Source of the DNA: Methanomassiliicoccaceae archaeon
Lineage (GTDB): Archaea; Thermoplasmatota; Thermoplasmata; Methanomassiliicoccales; Methanomethylophilaceae
Reading direction: 5' to 3'
DNA: 7,188 nucleotides
NCBI GenBank assembly: GCA_009786295.1
Contig: WQTN01000093.1
Span: 1-7,188 of the forward strand
Shown: piece after piece, positions 1 to 6,010 of the stretch
Position numbering within the stretch: position 1 is the first letter of the stretch
How the letters are laid out: each line of letters starts with the position of its first letter
Position numbers and translations under genes: made by a program
The notes under the pieces: generated by a model
Told to the model about the DNA's origin: nothing
The model's database searches: none
What the model saw: the letters and a program-made list of their open reading frames with translations, nothing else

Positions 1-1180
1 TTCCGCCCTCGTCCGTAACGATGGCGACGGACCTGCTCATGGCAGGGACCATGTCTGGCACGGTCATCTTTGTTACCAGCACATCTCCGTCCTTGATAAC
101 GTCAAGGCTCATCGTTTCGTCATATATCCTTACTGTGCCTGTTGCGAAACCCGGGCTCGCGCCGAGACCGGTAAGAAGCAGGTCTTCGCTGCTGGCATCG
201 CTTTTTCCGTTCCCTCCGGAACTTCCGACAGCGGTAATCGGCCTTGCCTGCACAAGGTATACTTTATCGTCCTCGAGACACCATTCCATATCCATGGGCC
301 TCTGATAGTGTATCTCTACCTGGCGGCCTATCTCCGCTATCTCCAGAATGCGGCGGTCCTCTATCTTCTGTTTCTTCTCCTCGCCGCTGGGGATATCCTT
401 CTTCAGGCATCCGCCGTCCGTTCCTCTGACGTATTTCCATTTCTGAGAGGATATCCTCTTTTTTGTTATTGCCATCTTTGATTTGTCAACATCGTATGTG
501 TCGGGGGTGACCTCTCCGCCGACAATGGCCTCTCCGAGGCCGTATCCTGCCTCGATTATGATGTTCTTGGCCCCGTTGTTCGGGTCCACGGTGAACATTA
601 TGCCGGACACTTCCGAGTTCACCATCTTCTGCACCACAACGGCCAATTTCACACTGTCGTGGGCAAACCCTTGTTTTTCTCTGTAGGAAATTGCTCTGGC
701 CGTGAAAAGAGAGGACCAGCATTTCCGTATCTTCTCCATGAGATCGCTCTCATCTTTGACATTAAGGAATGTCTCCTGCTGCCCCGCAAAGCTTGCATCC
801 GGAAGGTCCTCGGCCGTCGCGCTTGACCTTACCGCAACGAATCCCGACGTCCCGCGGGGGATGATCATCTTGTAACTGGAGACGATCTCCTTTTTCAGGT
901 CATCAGGTATCTCGTGCTTCTCGAACAGAGCCCTGATCCTCTTGGAAGCGTCCGAAAGACTCTGATCGGAGGACCTGTCGATGGTCTTCAGTTCTTTTTT
1001 AATGCCGTCAAGGATCTTGCTTTTCTCTAAAAAGTAATCATAGGCGACCGTCGTAATGACAAATGCCCCCGGAACGGGGAAACCTGCCGATGTCAGCTCG
1101 CCGAGGTTTGCTCCTTTGCCACCAACATAAGGTATGTCATCCACGCGCAGCTCGTTTACATCTACTATCTTCTTGTCCAT
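1..1180 (-). CDS. ppsA: Phosphoenolpyruvate synthase, N-terminal part (cut by window edge)
   Basis: PEP synthase (pyruvate, water dikinase) converts pyruvate + ATP + water to PEP + AMP + phosphate in the cytoplasm and opens gluconeogenesis. My reverse-strand translation gives 393 uninterrupted residues. Seen: the glycine-rich VGGKGANLGEL at residues 19-29, the nucleotide-binding VRSSATAEDLP around Arg118 followed by DASFAGQQETFLNV, FTVDPNNG, GYGLGEAIVGGEVTPD, and QARPIT at 311-316, which closes the pyruvate/ATP-grasp domain. The phosphohistidine (swivelling) domain then begins; the window ends at VPDMVPAMSRS..TDEGG, just before the expected catalytic His. The family is about 750-800 residues, so roughly half the gene lies off the left edge. 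I chose the ATG at 1178-1180 because it puts VGGKGANL at the usual distance. An in-frame ATG at 1241-1243 exists, but it falls at or before the predicted transcript start. No clear ribosome site is visible. It is divergent from the por operon, which makes its substrate. Confidence 0.96.
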   Translation of the reverse strand, partial: MDKKIVDVNELRVDDIPYVGGKGANLGELTSAGFPVPGAFVITTVAYDYFLEKSKILDGIKKELKTIDRSSDQSLSDASKRIRALFEKHEIPDDLKKEIVSSYKMIIPRGTSGFVAVRSSATAEDLPDASFAGQQETFLNVKDESDLMEKIRKCWSSLFTARAISYREKQGFAHDSVKLAVVVQKMVNSEVSGIMFTVDPNNGAKNIIIEAGYGLGEAIVGGEVTPDTYDVDKSKMAITKKRISSQKWKYVRGTDGGCLKKDIPSGEEKKQKIEDRRILEIAEIGRQVEIHYQRPMDMEWCLEDDKVYLVQARPITAVGSSGGNGKSDASSEDLLLTGLGASPGFATGTVRIYDETMSLDVIKDGDVLVTKMTVPDMVPAMSRSVAIVTDEGG

Positions 1181-1257
1181 GGCAATTACACTCTTGGAAG
1201 AAGTTTGTTCAGCGCAGGACAGCTGCACTGTCACCGCCTGCATCAATGTTAGTTTTA

Positions 1258-1265
1258 TTATAATA
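1258..1265 (-). promoter_or_regulatory. Candidate TATA box of ppsA
   Basis: The minus strand reads TATTATAA here inside an AT-rich block. Archaeal transcription starts about 25 nt downstream of the box centre, which would be near position 1236 and give a leader of about 55 nt to the ATG at 1180. This placement argues against the upstream in-frame ATG at 1243. A second weaker A/T run (TTTTTATG on the minus strand, 1289-1296) could be an alternative box. Inferred from sequence only. Confidence 0.5.
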
Positions 1266-1326
1266 TGCTTTTTGGTTCGACCAGCGAGCATAAAAAGCGC
1301 AATCATGGTTTCATTGTCTAAATAAA

Positions 1327-1339
1327 TTCGAAATTCGAA
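1327..1339. promoter_or_regulatory. TTCGAA-A-TTCGAA palindrome, possible operator
   Basis: TTCGAAATTCGAA is a perfect inverted repeat around its central base, and each half is itself a palindrome. It lies between the two divergent promoters, about 62 bp upstream of the ppsA box and about 78 bp upstream of the por box. Archaeal one-component regulators often bind short palindromes in such positions, so it is a candidate operator. In this AT-rich spacer it could also be chance. Confidence 0.3.
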
Positions 1340-1416
1340 GAAAACTTACAATTATTCGTATCAAATAGAAATAAAAACGCGATTTACAGTAAAAATTAAA
1401 CAACAATAAGGAAGGG

Positions 1417-1423
1417 TTTAAAT
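1417..1423 (+). promoter_or_regulatory. Candidate TATA box and BRE of the porCDAB operon
   Basis: TTTAAAT is preceded directly by the purine-rich GGAAGG, which suits an archaeal BRE. A start site about 25 nt beyond the box centre falls near 1445, leaving a leader of only about 12-14 nt before the porC ATG at 1459. No Shine-Dalgarno sequence is visible in that leader, unlike the strong ones in front of the downstream genes. This is the usual archaeal pattern of a short-leadered first gene and SD-led internal genes. Confidence 0.6.
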
Positions 1424-1458
1424 CAGATATCAGTATTCGGTATTTTTGTTGATTAAAC

Positions 1459-2016
1459 ATGGATACAGAAATATGTTGGCACGGAAGAGGAGGCCAAGGA
1501 GCCGTTACGGCGAACGAGATCCTCGCCGAAGCGATCATCCATGCCGGAAAGTATGTCAAAGCTTTCCCGGAGTTTGGGCCCGAGAGAATGGGGGCGCCGA
1601 TAAGAGCATTCGCTAGGATATCCGAGATTTCCATCAGAGTTCACACACAGGTCTACGAACCCGATATCGTCATAGTGATCGACCCCACGCTGATAGGCAA
1701 AGTGGATGTCGGAAAAGGCCTCAAAAAAGGAGGAGTAATCATAGCGAATTACTGCGGCACGCCGTCCGAACTTCAGAAGGCCATCGGCACGGATGCGGAA
1801 TGCCATTCCGTGGATGCAACTAAGATATCAATGGAAGAGATGGGCCGCCCGATGGTGAACACCTCGATGCTCGGGGCGCTGGTCAAAGTAAGGCCGATAA
1901 TCTCCTATGAAGAAATAGAGGACCGCATGAAGATAAAGTTCGAGGGCAAATTCAGCGAAAAAGTGATATCTCAGAACCTTGCGGCACTCAAAAGGGCATA
2001 CGGGGAGGTGCAGTGA
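1459..2016 (+). CDS. porC: Pyruvate:ferredoxin oxidoreductase, gamma subunit
   Basis: This is the gamma subunit of the cytoplasmic four-subunit POR, which reversibly joins acetyl-CoA, CO2 and reduced ferredoxin into pyruvate + CoA. The product is 185 residues, normal for the family (about 175-190). Seen: the family signature HGRGGQG at residues 8-14, FPEFGPERMGAPIRAF from residue 36, and PDIVIVIDPTL in the middle. Gamma subunits of all 2-oxoacid oxidoreductases share this fold; the pyruvate assignment rests on the alpha and beta subunits next door. The start is fixed by the HGRGGQG motif lying a few residues in, as is typical. It is the first gene of the operon, with a very short leader and no visible ribosome site. 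Its TGA overlaps the porD ATG by one base. Confidence 0.95.
   Translation: MDTEICWHGRGGQGAVTANEILAEAIIHAGKYVKAFPEFGPERMGAPIRAFARISEISIRVHTQVYEPDIVIVIDPTLIGKVDVGKGLKKGGVIIANYCGTPSELQKAIGTDAECHSVDATKISMEEMGRPMVNTSMLGALVKVRPIISYEEIEDRMKIKFEGKFSEKVISQNLAALKRAYGEVQ
2004..2010 (+). promoter_or_regulatory. Ribosome binding site that decides the porD start
   Basis: GGAGGTG is a near-full match to the archaeal anti-Shine-Dalgarno sequence. It lies 5 nt before the ATG at 2016 but only 2 nt before the in-frame GTG at 2013, so the ATG is the better start. Confidence 0.8.
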
Positions 2017-2294
2017 TGGTCAACATAGCTAACCATAAAGATCTGGTCGTCGGGGACCGCGTCATAGAGCCCGGAAATTCCGAGAAGTTCCATACCGGAG
2101 ACTGGAGAAGCATGGTCCCCGTGTTAGACAGGGGCAAGTGCATAGACTGCCTTACCTGTTGGATATACTGTCCCGACAGCAGCATCCTCGTAGAGGACGG
2201 TAAGATCAAGGGAGTGAAGCTGTCGCACTGCAAAGGCTGCGGCATCTGTGCGAAAGTGTGTCCCAAAAGCGCGATAGAGATGAAGGGGGATTGA
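2016..2294 (+). CDS. porD: Pyruvate:ferredoxin oxidoreductase, delta (ferredoxin) subunit
   Basis: This small ferredoxin-like subunit carries electrons between the catalytic alpha/beta core and external ferredoxin. It has 92 residues from the chosen ATG, about the usual size. Two [4Fe-4S] motifs are complete: C42-x2-C45-x2-C48-x3-C52-P and C72-x2-C75-x2-C78-x3-C82-P. The N-terminal 40 residues contain the TGDWR..VPVLD stretch typical of PorD subunits. An in-frame GTG three bases upstream is possible, but it sits too close to the GGAGGTG ribosome site. The start overlaps the porC stop in TGATG, so translation is probably coupled. It ends one base before porA. Confidence 0.95.
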   Translation: MVNIANHKDLVVGDRVIEPGNSEKFHTGDWRSMVPVLDRGKCIDCLTCWIYCPDSSILVEDGKIKGVKLSHCKGCGICAKVCPKSAIEMKGD

Positions 2295-2295
2295 A

Positions 2296-3459
2296 ATGGA
2301 GAAACATATTGCAATAAACGGAGACTCTGCGGTCGCGCTAGCATGGAAACAGATAGACCCTGATGTTTGTGCGGCATACCCCATCACGCCTCAGACGATA
2401 ATAGTCGAGAAGTTCGCGGAGTACGTTGCGAACGGAGAGGTATCCACGGAGTTCGTCTGCGTGGAATCCGAGCACAGCGCGCTTACTCTGTGCACAACTG
2501 CCTCATCCGCGGGAGCAAGGACATTCACGGCAACGGCATCGCAAGGTCTCGCATACATGTGGGAGATGATGCCCATTGCGGCATCGATGAGGGTTCCCCT
2601 GATAATGGCGGTGGCCAACAGGGCCGTCAGCGGGCCGATCGACATCCACAACGACCATGGCGACGTAATGGCGGCAAGGGACTGCGGATGGATATCGCTG
2701 TTCGCGGAGAATGTTCAGGAGGCGTATGACCTCTCAATAATCGCCCCGAGGATATCGGAACACCACGATGTCCAGCTGCCGGCGCTAATGAACCTTGACG
2801 GATTCATACTCACTCATGCTACAGAAAGGATAACTCCGCTGGACGACAGCATCGTCAAGAAGTTCGTAGGGGAGTTCAAGCCCCTGTACCCTCTTCTGGA
2901 TGTGAAAAGGCCCATATCCCATAACCTGATGGACGGGCCGATGTTCTACTTCCCGCACAAATATCAGATGGTCCTGGCGATGAACAATGCCTTCAGGGTA
3001 ACAAAGGATGTGTTCAGCGAGTTCGGTAAGATCTCCGGCAGGAAATACAACATCGTCGAGGAGTACAAGTGCGACGATGCGGAATGCATAGCGGTCGTGC
3101 TCGGTTCCTCCTTCGGGACAATGAAGGAAGCCATCGATCAGCTGCGCAAAGAGGGAAAGAAGGTCGGGGTCGCAATGCCCCGCCTTTACAGGCCGTGGCC
3201 GATCGAAGAGCTGGCAAAGCTCATGAAAGGGAAGAAGGCTGTGATAGTCATGGACAAGCACCTGAGCGTCGGGTCCTACGGACCGATGTTCCCGGAGGTC
3301 GTGGCCGCGGCGCTTGAGACAGGCAGCATGCCGAAGATGTACAATTACATCTACGGCCTCGGAGGAGCGGACACAATGGTCTCGGACTTCGTTTCCGTGT
3401 TCAAGGACATAGAGGCCGGAAAGGCGAAAAGGATCAACTTCCTGGGGGTGAAAGAATGA
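2296..3459 (+). CDS. porA: Pyruvate:ferredoxin oxidoreductase, alpha subunit
   Basis: The alpha subunit supplies the pyrimidine-side thiamine diphosphate contacts and the CoA-handling domain of POR. Its 387 residues match the family length of about 380-400. Seen: YPITP at residues 28-32 (the conserved Thr), VESEHSA at 56-62 (the glutamate region contacting thiamine), TATASQGLAYMWEM around 78-91, the ANRA arginine near 109, and IHNDHGDVMAARDCGW around 117-132, followed by LPALMNLDGFILTHATE. This set, particularly YPITPQTIIVE and the NDH..D..RD.GW stretch, resembles PorA more than the alpha subunits of 2-oxoglutarate or indolepyruvate enzymes. The C-terminal third (about residues 255-375) is the transketolase C-like/CoA domain. 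A GGGGGAT ribosome site precedes the ATG. The last bases overlap porB in ATGA. Confidence 0.95.
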   Translation: MEKHIAINGDSAVALAWKQIDPDVCAAYPITPQTIIVEKFAEYVANGEVSTEFVCVESEHSALTLCTTASSAGARTFTATASQGLAYMWEMMPIAASMRVPLIMAVANRAVSGPIDIHNDHGDVMAARDCGWISLFAENVQEAYDLSIIAPRISEHHDVQLPALMNLDGFILTHATERITPLDDSIVKKFVGEFKPLYPLLDVKRPISHNLMDGPMFYFPHKYQMVLAMNNAFRVTKDVFSEFGKISGRKYNIVEEYKCDDAECIAVVLGSSFGTMKEAIDQLRKEGKKVGVAMPRLYRPWPIEELAKLMKGKKAVIVMDKHLSVGSYGPMFPEVVAAALETGSMPKMYNYIYGLGGADTMVSDFVSVFKDIEAGKAKRINFLGVKE

Positions 3460-4406
3460 GTTCATTGGCACTGAAGGACCTCAGCAAGATACCGGACAGG
3501 CTGGCAAGCGGCCACAGGCTGTGCGCCGGATGCCCCGAATCGATAATCGCAAGGCAGATCATGATGGGCACCGAAAAGGACATCGTGGTGTCATGCGCGA
3601 CAGGCTGTTTCGAAGTTTCGACCACGATCTTCCCGTACACATCATGGAAGACCCCGTACATACACACCGCATTCGGCAACGGCGCGGCCACCTGCGCAGG
3701 GGTAGAGACGGCGTATCAGGCGCTTAAGAGGAAAGGCAAGATCAAAGAGGATGTGAAGTTCGTGACCTTCGCGGGAGACGGCGGAACATACGATATCGGT
3801 ATCCAGGCACTCTCGGGTGCTGCGGAAAGAGGCCATCATATGCTGTATGTGTGCTTCAACAACGAAGCGTACATGAACACAGGCATCCAGAGGTCAAGCG
3901 CGACAGGGAAGGGAGCTTCGACCACCACATCATGGGCGGGCGAGGTCATGCCGGGAAAGAAAGAATTCCCCAAGGACATGACGATGATAATGGCAGCCCA
4001 CGGGATACCGTATGTGGCCCAGACGGCGCCCCATGCATGGAGGGACATGGTCCAAAAGGCTCAGAAAGCATTCAATATCGACGGGCCCTCGTTCATCAAC
4101 GCCATAACGCCGTGCCCGAGAGGGTGGAGATTCACCCCCGACAAGACCATCGACATATCGAGGCTTGCCGTCGAGACCTGCGTCTGGCCGCTGTTCGAAG
4201 TGGAGAACGGCACCAACTACAACCTGTCAGGGGAAAGCCAAAGGATAGCCGACGGCAAGATGGAGAAGAAACCCATAACCGAGTGGATCAACTCCCAGGG
4301 CAGGTTCAGCCACCTCAAGGGCGAGAAGTGGGCTTCCGTCGTCGAAAGCATGCAGGCAGAAGTGGACAGAAAGTGGACCGCACTCATTAAACTCTGCAAC
4401 CTTTAA
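3456..4406 (+). CDS. porB: Pyruvate:ferredoxin oxidoreductase, beta subunit
   Basis: The beta subunit binds thiamine diphosphate through Mg2+ and holds the proximal [4Fe-4S] cluster of POR. It has 316 residues, slightly longer than the usual 285-315. Seen: C23-x2-C26 (LCAGCPES), C51 within ATGCFEVSTTIFPYTSW, and C220 within ITPCPRGW, which together make the four cluster ligands expected from PFOR structures. The thiamine-binding motif runs from GDGGT (107-111) to NNEAYMNTG (135-143). TSWKTPYIHTAFGNGAA is a family hallmark. The ATG overlaps the porA stop by 4 nt, with GGGGGTGA at 3444-3451 as ribosome site. It is the last gene of the operon, followed after 7 nt by a hairpin terminator. No porE/porF-like genes follow. 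Confidence 0.95.
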   Translation: MSSLALKDLSKIPDRLASGHRLCAGCPESIIARQIMMGTEKDIVVSCATGCFEVSTTIFPYTSWKTPYIHTAFGNGAATCAGVETAYQALKRKGKIKEDVKFVTFAGDGGTYDIGIQALSGAAERGHHMLYVCFNNEAYMNTGIQRSSATGKGASTTTSWAGEVMPGKKEFPKDMTMIMAAHGIPYVAQTAPHAWRDMVQKAQKAFNIDGPSFINAITPCPRGWRFTPDKTIDISRLAVETCVWPLFEVENGTNYNLSGESQRIADGKMEKKPITEWINSQGRFSHLKGEKWASVVESMQAEVDRKWTALIKLCNL

Positions 4407-4413
4407 GAAAAAC

Positions 4414-4439
4414 GGGGGCAGCGCCCCCTTTCTTTTTTT
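4414..4439. terminator. Probable bidirectional terminator between porB and the DUF92 gene
   Basis: A perfect 6-bp stem GGGGGC/GCCCCC closes an AGC loop (4414-4428). It is followed on the plus strand by TTTCTTTTTTT (4429-4439). On the minus strand the same stem is followed by GTTTTTCTT, so it can also end the converging DUF92 transcript, whose stop codon is at 4442. Archaeal termination mainly needs a U-tract; both directions have one here, and the hairpin is an extra. Confidence 0.75.
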
Positions 4440-4441
4440 AA

Positions 4442-5176
4442 TTAAAGATACAATACAATAATAATTCCAAGGAAGGCGCTGATCGTCGCGCTCACGCAGT
4501 TGTTTGTATATTTTGACATCCTGCCCTTGTTTTCAAAAGCGGCACCGAACACACTGTCTATCATATTTCCCAATACGCCCATGGATATCGGGACCAGGAC
4601 ATAGGCGTCTATTCCCTTGAAGATCAGCAGCCATCCGACAACGCCGGTGAACACCGCCGCAGCGACAGAGGCCGCTGTTCCGAGCACGGACACACCGCCG
4701 TTGGTCCCGCGTTTCACTCTTTCAAAGGTAGTTATCAGCCAGACCTTTCTGTCCCTTACTCCGATCTCGCTTGCCACGGTGTCCGCAGCCGCGACGGTCA
4801 GAGTGGTAATGAATGCGACCGTAAGCGCAAGGCCATATGGTTCGTGAAGATACGCATTCACTCCGTAAAGGAATGCGAACGCGCATGCCGGTATGCCTAC
4901 ACCGAGCACGTTCTTATACGATCTTTCTCCCAAATCGCCCTCCTGGAGGCCGTATTTGCTTTTCTCGCTGAGGTCCATCTTTGTTGCGACGAGGCCCGCA
5001 GCAGTGAATATCACAAGAACAATCAGCCACTCAACGGAACCGAACACTCCCACGGTGTAGCCGACGACAAGAGATGCCAGCGCTCCTGAGAAAGTGAGCA
5101 TCTGCAACCTGTAGGCTATTGCCGACAGGGCGGCGGACAAAACACCAGAAATGATTATCTGGGTAAGTAGTTCCAT
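4442..5176 (-). CDS. DUF92 / TIGR00297-type integral membrane protein
   Basis: The 244-residue, strongly hydrophobic protein has about seven to eight predicted membrane segments (roughly 5-22, 28-46, 50-66, 93-108, 116-130, 166-186, 190-208, 226-243). Conserved family motifs are seen: LTFSGALASLVVG near the N terminus, KYG..EGDLGERSYKNVLGVG at 74-94, AADTVASEIG at 130-139, LITTFERVKRGTNGGVSVLG at 147-166, and GNMIDSVFGA at 203-212. The family includes plant VTE6, a phytyl-phosphate kinase. An analogous isoprenoid-phosphate role in archaeal lipid metabolism is plausible but is inference; the archaeal substrate is not shown here. The polar conserved patches suggest an enzyme rather than a transporter. 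It is a single gene, convergent with por, with its own probably leaderless promoter 39 nt downstream of the pyr-linked operon. Confidence 0.85.
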   Translation of the reverse strand: MELLTQIIISGVLSAALSAIAYRLQMLTFSGALASLVVGYTVGVFGSVEWLIVLVIFTAAGLVATKMDLSEKSKYGLQEGDLGERSYKNVLGVGIPACAFAFLYGVNAYLHEPYGLALTVAFITTLTVAAADTVASEIGVRDRKVWLITTFERVKRGTNGGVSVLGTAASVAAAVFTGVVGWLLIFKGIDAYVLVPISMGVLGNMIDSVFGAAFENKGRMSKYTNNCVSATISAFLGIIIVLYL

Positions 5177-5179
5177 GCG

Positions 5180-5208
5180 AATGTATATGTAAATGTAATA
5201 TAAATGTA
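5180..5208. repeat. Three AATGTA direct repeats at about 11-12 bp spacing
   Basis: On the plus strand AATGTA occurs at 5180, 5192 and 5203. The last two belong to a longer 9-nt match, TAAATGTAA, at 5190-5198 and 5201-5209, exactly 11 bp apart. They cover the predicted TATA box and start site of the DUF92 gene. This could be a helically phased protein-binding site or simply AT-rich promoter sequence. Confidence 0.4.
5197..5204 (-). promoter_or_regulatory. Candidate TATA box of the DUF92 gene, leaderless start
   Basis: The minus strand reads TTTATATT centred about 25 nt upstream of the ATG at 5176. An archaeal start site would therefore fall on or next to the A of the start codon, which implies a leaderless transcript. 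No Shine-Dalgarno sequence is seen in front of the gene, which fits. The box lies in the 39-nt spacer behind the neighbouring operon and within a set of AATGTA repeats. Confidence 0.55.
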
Positions 5209-5215
5209 AAGCCCC

Positions 5216-5482
5216 TTAAATCAGATACTCAAGGATCTCCGTCGCATATCTTATGCATAAGGAACGGTCCTTCAGCGGAAAGAACATAACTTTGCCCTGA
5301 GGATATATGGTGGTCTCCATTTCTCTCCAGTCCATAGTGATCATCATATCGTCCTTCTGTTTGATCCTGAAGCCCATTCCAGCAAGCCGGCCGGAGGCCT
5401 CTTCCATGTTGAGATCGAGGTCATCCGCAGATATGGCCATAAGCGCTTCCCCGCCGCAGAGGCGGGCGGTCGTGAACCTCAT
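5216..5482 (-). CDS. Small protein of unknown function, translationally coupled to UPF0200
   Basis: I do not recognise this 88-residue protein with certainty. It has no signal peptide, membrane segment, metal-binding cysteine pair or P-loop. The first half is helical and acidic (ADDLDLNMEEASGRLAGMGF). The second half looks like beta strands followed by a helix: ITMDWREMETTIYPQGKVMFFPL, then an amphipathic C-terminal helix ending in EILEYLI. The strand-turn-strand with YPQGK faintly resembles one half of a TBP-like fold, but that is only an impression. The ATG overlaps the upstream kinase-like gene's stop in ATGA, and GAGGT sits 4 nt before the start, so it is very likely expressed. It is the last gene of the pyrBI-UPF0200 operon; no hairpin follows its TAA, only the T-rich DUF92 promoter region. 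Confidence 0.75.
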   Translation of the reverse strand: MRFTTARLCGGEALMAISADDLDLNMEEASGRLAGMGFRIKQKDDMMITMDWREMETTIYPQGKVMFFPLKDRSLCIRYATEILEYLI

Positions 5483-6009
5483 ACGGACCTCTTCAGGACA
5501 TCCACGGCAGCGGAATGGAATTCGTCAAGACCGGATATGTTCATGATCATGATGTCGGACAGCGCGATAACCTCCGCCAGCCCCCAAGATATCTCTCGGG
5601 AATCTCTTTCATTGAACTCTCTGAGGTTCTTTGGGGAATCATCTCTTCCCCTTTTCACAAGCCTTTCATATCTTTGTTTGGGGGGAGTGTGTATCCCGAC
5701 GATCAGAACATCGTCGCTGAGCTCCCTGAACGACCTGATCTCGTCCATGCTTCTGCAGCCGTCTATTACGAACACCCCGCCGCTCATTTTCTCTATGACG
5801 CGTTTGGCCCAGATGTTCTTTCCGAACCTCTCTCTTTCTGCATTTGCGAACTCTCCGACGCCCAACCCCTTTTTCTGGTCGGAAGATCCCGAATAAAATT
5901 CTCTGACGACATCTCCCATGCGAGCGAAAGGAAGCCCCATTGAGCCGGCGATCGAAAGAAATTCCTCCTTGCCCGCACCGGGCATGCCGGAGATAATGAT
6001 TATCTTCAT
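5479..6009 (-). CDS. UPF0200-family P-loop nucleotide-kinase-like protein
   Basis: The 176-residue soluble P-loop protein matches the archaeal UPF0200 family, which is related to dephospho-CoA and adenylate-type kinases. Its substrate is not established to my knowledge. Seen: the Walker A loop GMPGAGKE at residues 8-15, MGDVVREFY at 31-39, the Walker-B-like strand VFVIDGCRS at 79-87, the lid-like RYERLVKRGRDD around 113-124, and ERDSREISWGLAEVIALSD at 134-152, the best family signature. The length is near the family's usual 180. An oddity is that the residue after the P-loop lysine is Glu, and the next one is also Glu, instead of Ser/Thr or Gly-Thr. The gene starts one base after pyrI with no strong ribosome site, so translation probably depends on read-through from pyrI. 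Some archaea fuse UPF0200 to a UPF0201 domain; no such domain is visible here. Confidence 0.85.
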   Translation of the reverse strand: MKIIIISGMPGAGKEEFLSIAGSMGLPFARMGDVVREFYSGSSDQKKGLGVGEFANAERERFGKNIWAKRVIEKMSGGVFVIDGCRSMDEIRSFRELSDDVLIVGIHTPPKQRYERLVKRGRDDSPKNLREFNERDSREISWGLAEVIALSDIMIMNISGLDEFHSAAVDVLKRSV

Positions 6010-6010
6010 C

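Noticed and set aside
21..722. Several short open frames on both strands within the first 700 bases
   Set aside because: All are shadows of ppsA, which reads without interruption on the minus strand through this whole stretch with full PEP synthase motifs.
1180..1243. Longer ppsA start at the in-frame ATG 1241-1243
   Set aside because: It would add 21 residues not expected in the family, and the predicted transcript start near 1236 lies downstream of it.
1311..1806. Two minus-strand open frames over the ppsA-por spacer and porC
   Set aside because: They overlap the well-supported porC gene and AT-rich spacer, and their translations show no family resemblance.
2785..3471. Minus-strand open frame of 228 codons opposite porA
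   Set aside because: It is fully antisense to porA, has no motif and no ribosome site or promoter, and is explained by porA codon bias.
3851..4390. Plus-strand open frame of 179 codons overlapping porB
   Set aside because: It is a frame-shifted shadow of porB with a low-complexity, charged translation. porB itself has complete cluster and thiamine motifs.
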